The notes: a model not told the origin generated them from the sequence alone. A stretch of 64,000 bases of DNA from a virus (IMGVR_UViG_3300030104_007230:18165-82164), one strand, 5' to 3'; positions 34,228 to 41,946 are shown, counted from the stretch's first letter. Numbers and translations are program-made.

Positions 34228-34446
34228 TTGGATTCCATGTTAGAGCTATCAGTGGATCAGCAGTTTGCAATTCACGCTGCAGCAGTCGCAATCAAGGAAC
34301 TTGATCGAGATGAGCTAGAAGAAGCTTTTATTGACATGCTTCATCAAAAGGCTACCGAGCGTCAGATTTTTCTGAACATATTAAAGGAACATGGTATCGA
34401 TGCAGATATCAGTTTCAAATTCTTAAAAGCTAACCAGAGACCTTAA
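34228..34446 (+). CDS. nblA: NblA-like phycobilisome degradation adaptor
   Basis: 72 residues from TTG (AGGA 5 nt before) or 69 from ATG 34237. LELSVDQQFAIHAAAVAI onward aligns without gaps over ~47 residues to the NblA pattern LSxEQxFxI...M/L S/D ...(L/F)...L..Q...R...(Y/F)..(I/L)LK. NblA binds phycobiliproteins and ClpC and directs the antenna to proteolysis. Phage NblA is known from Microcystis phages and has been reported for an uncultured marine cyanophage. Expression would dismantle the host phycobilisome, so the host likely has one (Synechococcus rather than Prochlorococcus). Confidence 0.7.
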   Translation: MDSMLELSVDQQFAIHAAAVAIKELDRDELEEAFIDMLHQKATERQIFLNILKEHGIDADISFKFLKANQRP

Positions 34447-34450
34447 TCCA

Positions 34451-34834
34451 ATGGCAACTAGAACTATTAAAGGAACCTTAGACACGCTAGAAGTGGATGC
34501 TGGTTCAGAAATTACGTATAAAGGAGGCTCTTTAACAGGCAGTCCTAGTAACAATAAACGTGCTTTTCAGGTTAATCCAGGAGGAACGGGTTCTTTAATT
34601 GTCGATCTTGATAAAGCAGTAGGTGTTAAAACACTTGAAATTTTTCAAGAAGATGCTTATACAGGATCTGCACGTGCTACAGGTTATCAAACAATTACTA
34701 ACATTGGAAAAGATGGTAAAGGCAAAGGCGCTGTTGCAGTAACAGTAACAAATGCAGCAAAGAATTATATTGTTATGCTTACCTTAAGTGGTTATTCAGA
34801 AGTTGCCTACAGCGGATCCGTTACTATCCCGTAA
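34451..34834 (+). CDS. Hypothetical beta-rich protein
   Basis: 127 residues, Gly/Thr-rich, predicted beta (TIKGTLDTLEVDAGSEITYK, AVAVTVTNAAKNYIVMLTL). No signal peptide. It starts 4 nt after the NblA-like gene and overlaps the lysozyme-like gene start by up to 47 nt. Possibly a small virion or fibre part; function unknown. Confidence 0.6.
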   Translation: MATRTIKGTLDTLEVDAGSEITYKGGSLTGSPSNNKRAFQVNPGGTGSLIVDLDKAVGVKTLEIFQEDAYTGSARATGYQTITNIGKDGKGKGAVAVTVTNAAKNYIVMLTLSGYSEVAYSGSVTIP

Positions 34835-35531
34835 ATTAGATACTTCGTATGCAAATAAATATGCTTATAAAATAATTTCTTGGTATGCCATTCCAAGAAC
34901 CTATAAAGGATTTGACTCTTTTGCTTCATATAAAAAAGAAGGTGAATCGATATGGCGAATAGGTTATAACAGTACAGAGATAAGAGATAGAGTTATATCA
35001 GGAAGAACTAAAGCCACTAGAGAAGAAATAGAAGAACAACTTCAAAGAGATTTAGAAAAACTTTCTTATAAAATAGCAAGATTAATTATCTGGCCTTTAA
35101 ATGCTAAGAAAAAAGCAGCAATTTTAAGTTATGCATTTAGCATAGGTTTTCCTGCTTTTAAAGATTCTGATTTACTAAAAATAATAAATAAAGGCGCTAA
35201 AAGAAAAGAAATTATTAAGATTTGGTCTCCTTATATCAATAAAGAATGGATTCATTATGGACAAAATTTTATTGATCAACGTAGATCAGAACTAAATTTA
35301 TTCTTGGAACCTGCTAAACAAATTCCTACTTTAGTTCCACATAAATGTAAACTTAAAGAGTGCCTTTTAAATATAAGTACTACATATAATGGAAATATCA
35401 ACCAGATTAAGGCAATCACTTATCTGGAAAAGAAACTTTTAGAATTTGATCCGTCTGGAGAGGTTCTTCGCAGGTTTTTTCGATACTGGAATCAATCTCC
35501 AGGAGGTCTGGGATCTCCAAATTGCCTTTAG
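34788..35531 (+). CDS. Phage lysozyme (GH24)-like endolysin with altered active site
   Basis: 247 residues from GTG 34788; TTG 34803 is an alternative. SIWRIGYNS at 54-62, LNAKKKAAILSYAFSIGFPAF at 104-124 (family NxxQxxAxxSFxFNxG) and FIDQRRSELNLF at 161-172 match T4-type lysozymes. At the usual catalytic site the sequence is YKGF (39-42) where the family has (F)EGF, so Lys40 replaces the catalytic Glu, and Thr is replaced by Arg before IGY. Either a nearby acid takes over or activity is reduced. Residues 175-247 are an extra C-terminal part. No signal peptide, so a holin would be required. Confidence 0.65.
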   Translation: MVIQKLPTADPLLSRKLDTSYANKYAYKIISWYAIPRTYKGFDSFASYKKEGESIWRIGYNSTEIRDRVISGRTKATREEIEEQLQRDLEKLSYKIARLIIWPLNAKKKAAILSYAFSIGFPAFKDSDLLKIINKGAKRKEIIKIWSPYINKEWIHYGQNFIDQRRSELNLFLEPAKQIPTLVPHKCKLKECLLNISTTYNGNINQIKAITYLEKKLLEFDPSGEVLRRFFRYWNQSPGGLGSPNCL

Positions 35532-35607
35532 TATCTTGAAGCCAATCTAGACAGTCAATGATCTTCCACTCTTCGCTACATTCGTCAAGAAGTTCATTTA
35601 TTTTCAT
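35416..35607 (-). CDS. Small acidic protein overlapping the lysozyme gene antisense
   Basis: 63 residues, acidic, starting MKINELLDECSEEWKIIDCL. Its start overlaps the 3' end of the upstream minus gene by 14 nt, and its 3' half (116 nt) lies antisense to the lysozyme-like gene. The coupling suggests it is real, but the overlap makes this moderate. Confidence 0.45.
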   Translation of the reverse strand: MKINELLDECSEEWKIIDCLDWLQDTKGNLEIPDLLEIDSSIEKTCEEPLQTDQILKVSFPDK

Positions 35608-35917
35608 TAATTTCTTTCCAAACTTTTAAGAGAATTAAGTAACCAATTAGATCTTGCAGAACATCTTCGTCATCTAGACAATTTGTTCCTTGCTTTATTC
35701 TATTCAATTTATCATCAATACGAACCAAGATCTGTTCATTACTACTTGCCTTACTGAATATACGTATTGGTTCCAATGCAGAATTCCCGTAAGCTTGATT
35801 TTTTTGTATTAAAAGATCTCGAATATCATCACAACTCTTGGCAATTAAAGCAACCGTCTCGTTCCTTTCCGAACCATTTAAAACCTTATGATCTGAAGAA
35901 TTTGTTTTTTTAATCAT
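35594..35917 (-). CDS. Nmad1/DUF1599-like nucleotide-associated protein
   Basis: 107 residues. LLIQKNQAYGNSALEPIRIF, then VRIDDKLNRI, then DEDVLQDLIGYLILL match the DUF1599 pattern KNxDYGNS...P..xF...R..DKL.R(I/L)...E...D..GY, named nucleotide modification associated domain 1 (MazG-like alpha-helical fold). In phages it often travels with DNA base modification genes. A DNA methyltransferase-like gene lies nearby. Substrate not known. Confidence 0.7.
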   Translation of the reverse strand: MIKKTNSSDHKVLNGSERNETVALIAKSCDDIRDLLIQKNQAYGNSALEPIRIFSKASSNEQILVRIDDKLNRIKQGTNCLDDEDVLQDLIGYLILLKVWKEINENK

Positions 35918-35945
35918 TACTATTTAGTTTCGGTAGAATGTTACT

Positions 35946-36242
35946 ATGGCAAGAATAAGATCACAAGACTACGACGTAGATAATCGTTATAGTCAAACAC
36001 AATTAAAATTAACTGGACAATCAGCAGGAGATAATTCTTCTGGCAAACAATATCTTAAAAATTATATTGAAAAAGATAGATTACGTGCATTAAAACCTAT
36101 TGCTCCAGATAATCGAGATGAAAATAAATTTATTATTCCAGCTTTAGGTGGGTTAGTTCCTCCTTCAGGAAATATAAGTAATACAGATGCAAAAGGAAGT
36201 TATAGAAATCAATTTAAAGCATCACAGAAACATTCTAGTTAA
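35946..36242 (+). CDS. Hypothetical protein
   Basis: 98 residues, polar, Asn/Gln/Ser-rich, with one Pro/Gly stretch (IIPALGGLVPPSGNI). Divergent from the Nmad1-like gene and overlapping the next minus-strand gene by 8 nt. Its sequence style matches the plus-strand virion proteins near 42 kb, so it may be a particle component (inference). Confidence 0.55.
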   Translation: MARIRSQDYDVDNRYSQTQLKLTGQSAGDNSSGKQYLKNYIEKDRLRALKPIAPDNRDENKFIIPALGGLVPPSGNISNTDAKGSYRNQFKASQKHSS

Positions 36243-36864
36243 TAATGTGACCTATATTAGAAAATATTTCTCTAAATCTCTCACTTGATTGAAAATCTAA
36301 ACTAGGTTGTGGCAAATAAACAAAAAAGCCCCAAGTAAAAGGTGTTTTAAATCTATAATATTTTTTTCCTTGAATTAAATTTGCTCTTTTAGAAGGAATA
36401 CAGATCGGATAATTCCACATTTCAGGACAAGCTCTGAACATCTCATGGTTACAAGAAAATAATAAACCTTCAAAAACATTACGAAGTTTCCATTCTTTTT
36501 CTAATCTTTTAAACCAAGCTATAGAGGGACTTGTTGAATTGGTTCCTCCATGTAATCCCCATTTCCATGTACCTCTTTGTTTATTAAATGAGCAACGTCC
36601 ATAAGTAGGAGGAAAACAATAAACTTTTCCACTCCAAGGAATATCAATATTCAGACCATCATCTTCTTTTTCATAGAAACTTCTTGCATGTATAAAATCT
36701 TTATTTGCTTGTTTTGTACTACAAGGATCTAAATCTATTTCATATTCAAATAAAGCAGCTATATAAGGTAAATATTCAGCAGGTGTAATCCAATCCTCTT
36801 CTATTCTCCATATTCGTTTTGCGTTCTCAAATTTTTTACGTGATTCTGCGTAACTTTTTTTCAT
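36235..36864 (-). CDS. Phage N6-adenine methyltransferase-like protein with altered catalytic motif
   Basis: 209 residues. WITPAEYLPYIAALFEYEID, LDPCSTKQAN and DGLNIDIPWSGKVYCFPPTYG follow the phage Dam-type pattern W.TP..., DLDPC, DGL...W.G.V..NPPYG. The catalytic (D/N)PPY is here FPPTYG (84-89), so transfer chemistry may be lost or changed. Residues 90-115 contain a Gly/Trp-rich insert. It may be a divergent DNA methylase or a non-catalytic DNA binder. Confidence 0.6.
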   Translation of the reverse strand: MKKSYAESRKKFENAKRIWRIEEDWITPAEYLPYIAALFEYEIDLDPCSTKQANKDFIHARSFYEKEDDGLNIDIPWSGKVYCFPPTYGRCSFNKQRGTWKWGLHGGTNSTSPSIAWFKRLEKEWKLRNVFEGLLFSCNHEMFRACPEMWNYPICIPSKRANLIQGKKYYRFKTPFTWGFFVYLPQPSLDFQSSERFREIFSNIGHIIN

Positions 36865-37259
36865 CCATCTTGAATAGTTTTCTTTTCATTTTTATCGTAA
36901 TGAATAAGAGATAGATAATTAGGATCTTGAAGTATAAAGAGCGCTTCTATTTTCGGATTGATTGTCTCAGCTTTTACTATAGCTTTACGCATGATATCAG
37001 CTAATTCTTTCATATCTCTGCTGCTCATATCTTCTATTGCATTTGCTAAATGTTCAACTGTTAAATAAAACATTGTATTATCTTCTGATTTAGGAGCATA
37101 AACTATTGCACCAGCGCCTTCTGCATTATAAAATTTTTCATAAAATTCAGCCATATCTATAGTTATCCTTTCGATAACTAAATTAAGCATTTTTTGTTCT
37201 TCTTCAGACGGATTTGCTTTTAGTAGTTTGTTTAGGATTTTCTTTCTGCGTTCTGTCAT
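36861..37259 (-). CDS. Hypothetical protein
   Basis: 132 residues, helical, basic N-terminus (MTERRKKILNKLLKANPSEE) and mixed helices. Overlaps the downstream methylase-like gene by 4 nt and the upstream gene by 56 nt, so it is part of a minus-strand operon of probable early genes. No family recognised. Confidence 0.55.
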   Translation of the reverse strand: MTERRKKILNKLLKANPSEEEQKMLNLVIERITIDMAEFYEKFYNAEGAGAIVYAPKSEDNTMFYLTVEHLANAIEDMSSRDMKELADIMRKAIVKAETINPKIEALFILQDPNYLSLIHYDKNEKKTIQDG

Positions 37260-37800
37260 TTTTTATGTATTTAAAAAGATCGGAATTTTTTAGTGTGTTA
37301 TGAAGTTTAGGTAAGCCGCGATAAAGAACAACTGGTTTACCTGCATTACCAATTTTCTTTACTAACTTACCACTAGAATCTCTAACTTTGATTAACTCTT
37401 CCTGTCTTAAAAGGTACTCTGCAACACAACGATAGCGACGTTTTGAATTTAAATCAATATCTGGAAAACGATCGCAAATTGTAGCTGCTTTCATATCACT
37501 GAAAGCTATGCGTATCTGATCTGCTAGTGATAAACCTAAAACCATATCATTAGTGGACGTTTCATAGCTTTGAATTAATTCTAAATATCTTCTTAGATCA
37601 GCATTTTCAAAACTACCTGAAGGAGGTATAAACATTTCAACTTGTGTTGCCAAAGAAGAAACTAATTTTTTTTCATAGTTTTTAATAGTTACACTATCAA
37701 TATCTAATTCTCTAAAACGATAACTTTTATATTTTCTAACTGGTTCTAATTGTGCAATATTATCTTTATCTTCTGTAAGACACCAATCTACAAAATCCAT
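37204..37800 (-). CDS. Putative winged-helix-like protein
   Basis: 198 residues. Residues about 95-165 (FSDMKAATICDRFPDIDLNS, YRCVAEYLLRQEELIKVRDS, then GKLVKKIGNAGKPVVLYRGL) look like a winged helix with recognition helix and beta wing. The tail is Lys/Asn-rich. A transcription or replication regulator is possible. The 56-nt overlap with the next gene may mean that the next gene starts further downstream. Confidence 0.5.
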   Translation of the reverse strand: MDFVDWCLTEDKDNIAQLEPVRKYKSYRFRELDIDSVTIKNYEKKLVSSLATQVEMFIPPSGSFENADLRRYLELIQSYETSTNDMVLGLSLADQIRIAFSDMKAATICDRFPDIDLNSKRRYRCVAEYLLRQEELIKVRDSSGKLVKKIGNAGKPVVLYRGLPKLHNTLKNSDLFKYIKNDRTQKENPKQTTKSKSV

Positions 37801-37825
37801 ATATAACCATTTTAATATTTTTATC

Positions 37826-38143
37826 TTAACGTTTTTCTAGGTATTTGCACCATTGTTTTTCATGTTCAATTTTTAAAACCCATTCTAAATAATTTCTTTT
37901 AGGTTCTATATCTTTAAAATTACCTGGTTTAGGTTTACCACCATAATTGGCTGCTTCCCATAAAGCTTTTGCAATTTGCCTTTGTTGTTGAGTAGAAAGT
38001 TCTTTAAAAAGTAATTCTTCTGGCATTGATTTTAGAAGTTTGCTAAACTCTTCACTATCAGGAGAACATTTTTCATTATGAATAGAGCTATCACTTGGGC
38101 TGAATTGTTGCTTATTTTGTTTCTTGTTCCTATCGGATTCCAT
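37826..38143 (-). CDS. Hypothetical protein
   Basis: 105 residues: polar Ser/Asn/Lys-rich N-terminus and a helical C-terminus (LSTQQQRQIAKALWEAANYG). Its 5' end is antisense to the small membrane protein gene at 38078. Function unknown. Confidence 0.5.
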   Translation of the reverse strand: MESDRNKKQNKQQFSPSDSSIHNEKCSPDSEEFSKLLKSMPEELLFKELSTQQQRQIAKALWEAANYGGKPKPGNFKDIEPKRNYLEWVLKIEHEKQWCKYLEKR

Positions 38144-38212
38144 GGAGTAACGAAAGGTTATGAGTATTTAACTGATAAAATTAGTATAGAGATTAAATTA
38201 TTAGAGAAGTAA
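38078..38212 (+). CDS. Small membrane protein (44 aa)
   Basis: 44 residues with one membrane segment (AELLLILFLVPIGFHGV) and a charged C-terminal helix. AGGAGA lies 12 nt before the ATG and the stop is 1 nt before the next ATG, so it is well placed for translation. It overlaps the minus-strand gene start antisense by 66 nt. Confidence 0.5.
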   Translation: MNRAITWAELLLILFLVPIGFHGVTKGYEYLTDKISIEIKLLEK

Positions 38213-38213
38213 C

Positions 38214-39419
38214 ATGGGCGGAAAAGCACCAAAAGCACCTACAATTGTCAAGTATAAGCCAAAAGCAGATACAATTATAAAAACTGTACAAAGTCAAAAA
38301 GGATATGATGATATAGCTAACTATACGCAAACTTTAAAAGATGAAAGGCTTGCAAAAAAAGCTGAACAAAAAAGTTATTTAGATGAGCATAAAGCAGGCA
38401 TGTATGCAAAAGAAGCAGCAAACTATGCGGCAGCTATGCCTTTATCAAGAGAAGCAGCAAGAAGCACAACAGGAGAAAATTTAACAGATTATCAACAGCT
38501 TTTAAATCAAACAGGACAACCAAATGATACAGGACAACAAACAGGGGGTTTAGGTTTAATAGGAGCAGTTATTGGCGGTTTACGAGATGCAGGAAAATTG
38601 CCTAAATTTACAGGAGAAAAACCAGGACAAACTGCTCCAAAGAAAGAAGAAGGACCCCCAGAAGTTGCAGGAACAGATTATATGAATTTTCTTCAATCAG
38701 GAAAAGCAACTGTAGGTAGTGAAAATTATAAAGATCCAAAAGAAAATCTTGGCAATTACGTTAAATCAGAATTTAAAAAAGATGCTGATTATGGAAATCT
38801 TGATAAACTAGGTGATTCTAATTTTGGTGAAGATTTTAAAGAAGAGACAAGAACAAAAGAAATGACAGATAGAGAATGGTTAGCTGATGCTTCAGAAAGA
38901 ATATTAGGTAGACAGTTAAATCAAGAAGATAATGATCAGTCAGGAGAACATTCTGCAGGAGGAATTTGGAGATCACAATTAGCTAGTGGATCATCTAGAG
39001 ATGACATCATGGATCAGATGATTAAATCTGATGAATATCAAGCTAGAGACGCTGCTGTTAAACAATATAGAGTAGATAATAAAGGAGAAAACCCTGATGA
39101 ATCTTGGCTAGACGCTAAAGTTGGGGCAAAAGGATGGTTAGATAAAAGTGATAGTGAAAAAGCAACATCAGCAAAACAAGGAAAAGCAAGTGCTGATGTG
39201 TCATTTGCTGCGGGTCAACAAGCTGCTAAACAAGGTATCACTTTGCCTAAAGGTGCAAAAGATAACGTCCATTTTAGTGTAGGTCATGATACAGCTTCTA
39301 AAGAGAAAGTAATGGGTCCTGTTAATGAAAAAGAAACTGATCATTATCTTATTAAAGATAAAAATGAGCCTTATAAAATAACCATATCAAATGATAAATC
39401 ACCTTATAAAGTAACTTAA
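38214..39419 (+). CDS. Structural-like protein with DUF4214-like segment
   Basis: 401 residues, polar, Lys/Gln/Gly-rich. Residues about 220-285 (WLADASERILGRQLNQED, GGIWRSQLASGSSRDDIMDQ, MIKSDEYQARD) follow the DUF4214 pattern LGRxxDxxGxxxWxxxLxxGxSRxxIxxxxxxSxEY, found in surface and virion proteins. The N-terminus resembles the other virion proteins at the left end. Likely a particle or adhesin component. Confidence 0.6.
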   Translation: MGGKAPKAPTIVKYKPKADTIIKTVQSQKGYDDIANYTQTLKDERLAKKAEQKSYLDEHKAGMYAKEAANYAAAMPLSREAARSTTGENLTDYQQLLNQTGQPNDTGQQTGGLGLIGAVIGGLRDAGKLPKFTGEKPGQTAPKKEEGPPEVAGTDYMNFLQSGKATVGSENYKDPKENLGNYVKSEFKKDADYGNLDKLGDSNFGEDFKEETRTKEMTDREWLADASERILGRQLNQEDNDQSGEHSAGGIWRSQLASGSSRDDIMDQMIKSDEYQARDAAVKQYRVDNKGENPDESWLDAKVGAKGWLDKSDSEKATSAKQGKASADVSFAAGQQAAKQGITLPKGAKDNVHFSVGHDTASKEKVMGPVNEKETDHYLIKDKNEPYKITISNDKSPYKVT

Positions 39420-39441
39420 ATAAGTTAATAAGAGTATTAAA

Positions 39442-39696
39442 TCAATCTATTTCGGTAAGAGGAAAACCATTTTCTTGTAGCCATTCTGTATAGATTTCTC
39501 GCATTACATTATAATCTTCTTCTGGCAGCATAACTATAGATTTTTGTTCCCATTGACTAGTAGTACAAGGATCATTATCAGTATTTGCACAAGTAACAAA
39601 TGAAATAGAAACTGAATAATGTTCTTGTTGATCTAAAACATCATCAAGAATTCGATCTAAATCACGTTCTAGTTGCTGAATACTGACAACTTTCAT
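39442..39696 (-). CDS. Phd/YefM antitoxin-like orphan protein
   Basis: 84 residues. MKVVSIQQLERDLDRILDDV and IVMLPEEDYNVMREIYTEWL correspond to the two conserved parts of Phd/YefM antitoxins (M..(V/I)S..(E/D)(L/F)......(I/V)(L/I)(D/E).V and V(L/M)LP.EDY..M.E). A ~25-residue insert with two Cys separates them. No toxin gene is adjacent. A small DNA-binding regulator or an anti-toxin countering host systems is possible. Confidence 0.55.
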   Translation of the reverse strand: MKVVSIQQLERDLDRILDDVLDQQEHYSVSISFVTCANTDNDPCTTSQWEQKSIVMLPEEDYNVMREIYTEWLQENGFPLTEID

Positions 39697-39740
39697 ACGT
39701 TTTTATTTTTTAAGATCATTTAAGATTAGCAGTATTAATA

Positions 39741-40406
39741 CTAAACAATTCCTAAATCTAAGGCAGCATCAACATCTCCAGTTACCTGTCCAATATCTAA
39801 ATATTCTTCTGCTGCTTCGTTTACAAAACGCCAATCAATATTAAATGTTCTAAGAGTTATTGCAAATTCTGTTTCTAAATAACGGAAATCATTTGTTATA
39901 CAGCAAAGATATTTACCACGTTTTAATTGTTGAACAGGATAATCTTCGTATTTTAAATTCACATCATCTGTATCTATACTTGCAGGATCTATGACATAGC
40001 CTTGATTATTTACAACTAATTCTTGACGAAAACCATCTCTATCAGTTCTATAAAAAGAAACTAACGTATTCCTATTTGTTTTTTTAGTTAAAGCTGTCTC
40101 ACTATAAGTTTGATTAATTTGAATAGATCTTTCTTGATGTAATTCTAATGAATAAAAAGTAGAAACTTTTCTTGATACTCCACCATGTGTACCTTTTATT
40201 GGGATTTCTCTAAATGTTTCAGTGAAACTGCCCAAATTAATAGCATTATTAATGCTATCTCCGCCAGACGCAGGTCTTGGATGAGATCCGAAGTATGTTG
40301 TAGGTCCATAAGCTGTAGGTCCTGTACCTCCTGTTGGATATGCTTGTACATTACCCAGGTTTACAAAACCAATATTAACTGGGATTGTTGTCAGGAATCT
40401 CGCCAT
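39741..40406 (-). CDS. Hypothetical beta-rich protein
   Basis: 221 residues. Starts MARFLTTIPVNIGFVNLGNV; a Gly/Pro/Tyr-rich segment follows, then beta-like sequence (NTLVSFYRTDRDGFRQELVV). It looks structural rather than enzymatic, yet is on the minus strand among early-type genes. Overlaps the upstream gene by 32 nt. No family recognised. Confidence 0.55.
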   Translation of the reverse strand: MARFLTTIPVNIGFVNLGNVQAYPTGGTGPTAYGPTTYFGSHPRPASGGDSINNAINLGSFTETFREIPIKGTHGGVSRKVSTFYSLELHQERSIQINQTYSETALTKKTNRNTLVSFYRTDRDGFRQELVVNNQGYVIDPASIDTDDVNLKYEDYPVQQLKRGKYLCCITNDFRYLETEFAITLRTFNIDWRFVNEAAEEYLDIGQVTGDVDAALDLGIV

Positions 40407-40722
40407 ATTCTTTTGTTATTCCAGTAAATAGGCCGTGCATAGGATGATCTTTAGCATCCCTGCCTAATTCTTTATATCTTTCATTCATAATTTTAGCACG
40501 CTCAGGATAGCAACCTTCGTCTTGAAGAGTTTCTATAGTGTCATATGAATGCTTATAAGCTAATTTTTCTAATGCAAAAGTAGCTTCTTCTTTTGTTTTA
40601 AAACAATCAGTATAAAACAAGTCGTTATCTATACTTATGTAACCTCTATAATCAGGATTATCAACATGCCAAGCAGTTGGAATTACGTCTTTACGTTTGC
40701 AGGTTGGCTTTCGCGTGCTCAT
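40375..40722 (-). CDS. Hypothetical protein
   Basis: 115 residues, alpha/beta. YRGYISIDNDLFYTDCFKTK, EEATFALEKLAYKHSYDTIE suggests a strand-helix unit like those in small AP2 or Arg-repeat DNA-binding modules, but I cannot confirm this. Overlaps both neighbours by about 32 nt. Confidence 0.5.
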   Translation of the reverse strand: MSTRKPTCKRKDVIPTAWHVDNPDYRGYISIDNDLFYTDCFKTKEEATFALEKLAYKHSYDTIETLQDEGCYPERAKIMNERYKELGRDAKDHPMHGLFTGITKEYGEIPDNNPS

Positions 40723-41284
40723 GAATTGTTTTTCCTTTAAGTTCTAAATTAATGGCCGAAATATTTTCGGGATTTTCTAACTGTACTCCCATTATTCTTA
40801 AATGTAATGGATTACAGCAAGTGTAATGACAGTCTTTTTTATGTGTAATTCTTAATTTACCTGTATAACCTCTGGATAACCAAAATGCTACACGTGCAGC
40901 TGAGTGCGTTTTAGCTTTATGAAAAGGACTTATCATGTATGCAACTGTTTCATATTTATCCTTTCGAATAGAACCTTTCCAAGGCCAGCATTCATTGTCT
41001 CCTCTTATATCAACTTTTGACCAGAATGATCTGAAATAATAGAACATATCAATATCAAATTTTTCAATATCAATCAAACACTGCCCTTTTTCTATTTCTT
41101 TCATACAATCAAGACACTCACCATCAGGTCCAAAATTTCCTGAATGTTTTTTACTATTGCCAACATGCCATAAACATAATTGAGATTTACTTGCTTCTTT
41201 TTCTTTTAAAAGTTTTTGTTGAAGCACTTCATTACCAAAAGATTTAATTAATTTTTTGGGAAGTTCAGGATCAATTTCTTTCAT
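40691..41284 (-). CDS. HNH endonuclease-like protein 1
   Basis: 197 residues. FWSKVDIRGDNECWPWKGSI, AARVAFWLSRGYTGKLRITH, then KKDCHYTCCNPLHLRIMGVQ, with ENPENI, follow the phage HNH pattern FW.KV...CW.W.G...R.A..L..G.....V.H.C....C.NP.HL..G...EN. The final His of NPxHL is kept. An N-terminal CxxC pair (GECLDCM) and a further His/Cys pair could bind zinc. Likely a free-standing homing-type nuclease. Confidence 0.7.
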   Translation of the reverse strand: MKEIDPELPKKLIKSFGNEVLQQKLLKEKEASKSQLCLWHVGNSKKHSGNFGPDGECLDCMKEIEKGQCLIDIEKFDIDMFYYFRSFWSKVDIRGDNECWPWKGSIRKDKYETVAYMISPFHKAKTHSAARVAFWLSRGYTGKLRITHKKDCHYTCCNPLHLRIMGVQLENPENISAINLELKGKTIHEHAKANLQT

Positions 41285-41801
41285 GGTTACAGATCGATCT
41301 TACAGTGTTATAAGTTAAATTGAATTCTTTAGCAATTTCTCTATAACAAATATTATTTTTATTTTGTTTATATTTCCATAAAATTTGACCAAATTTATAC
41401 TTATCAATATCAATACCATTACGTTGCCACTTTTCTATTTTTAAGTCAATTTTATCTCCATAATAAAAATGACGAGGATTAATACAATGATGGTTATTGC
41501 AACTACCTTTTCTAATTAAAATAGTTGCATCTTTTTTTGGATTAGGAAAAATATTATAGACTGCAAGAATCAAAGGATTCGCATTTTTACCTTTATAGCG
41601 AGCACAATATTGATTAGAAGAAGTAAAACCACGTTCTAAATGGCGACTGGCTTCAATATCCCAACATTGTGTTGGACCATAACATTTCTCTAATTTGTTT
41701 AAGCAATTAGCAATTTTATAAATATCTTCTCCGTTTAAACCTTGTGCACGAAAGACTTTTCTTACTTTTTCTACATAACATTCATAGTTTGGAGAGAGCA
41801 T
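41271..41801 (-). CDS. HNH endonuclease-like protein 2 with C-terminal HTH
   Basis: 176 residues. CWDIEASRHLERGFTSSNQY, LAVYNIFPNP and GSCNNHHCINPRHFYYGDKI give the HNH core with C.NP.HF. Residues 130-176 (ILWKYKQNKN, YREIAKEFNLTYNTVRSIC) are a helix-turn-helix of the type fused to homing nucleases. It overlaps the first HNH-like gene by 14 nt. The pair may be a tandem of homing genes. Confidence 0.65.
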   Translation of the reverse strand: MLSPNYECYVEKVRKVFRAQGLNGEDIYKIANCLNKLEKCYGPTQCWDIEASRHLERGFTSSNQYCARYKGKNANPLILAVYNIFPNPKKDATILIRKGSCNNHHCINPRHFYYGDKIDLKIEKWQRNGIDIDKYKFGQILWKYKQNKNNICYREIAKEFNLTYNTVRSICNHERN

Positions 41802-41903
41802 AAAAATAAAGGATAGTTTACTTATTCTATCTGTGGCTTCCTGCAGAACACTAATAATTTGACAGAACGTAACCCTTCTAATAATTACCTTTGAACTAAC
41901 TAG

Positions 41904-41946
41904 GGGTTATGAATGACACAGACCCCCTCTGTAACATTCACAACCC
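41904..41946. other. Long stem-loop in a 301-nt intergenic region
   Basis: GGGTTATGAATG (41904-41915) pairs with CATTCACAACCC (41935-41946), 11 of 12 positions, and an inner ACAGA / TCTGT stem closes a CCCCC loop. It stands in the gap 41802-42102 between the HNH-like genes and the plus-strand virion genes. The gap has no ORF I trust, no tRNA I can see, and a second small repeat CCTTG cagta CAAGG near 42021. A TATAAT box lies at about 42075. Origin, small RNA or regulatory site are all possible. Confidence 0.55.
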
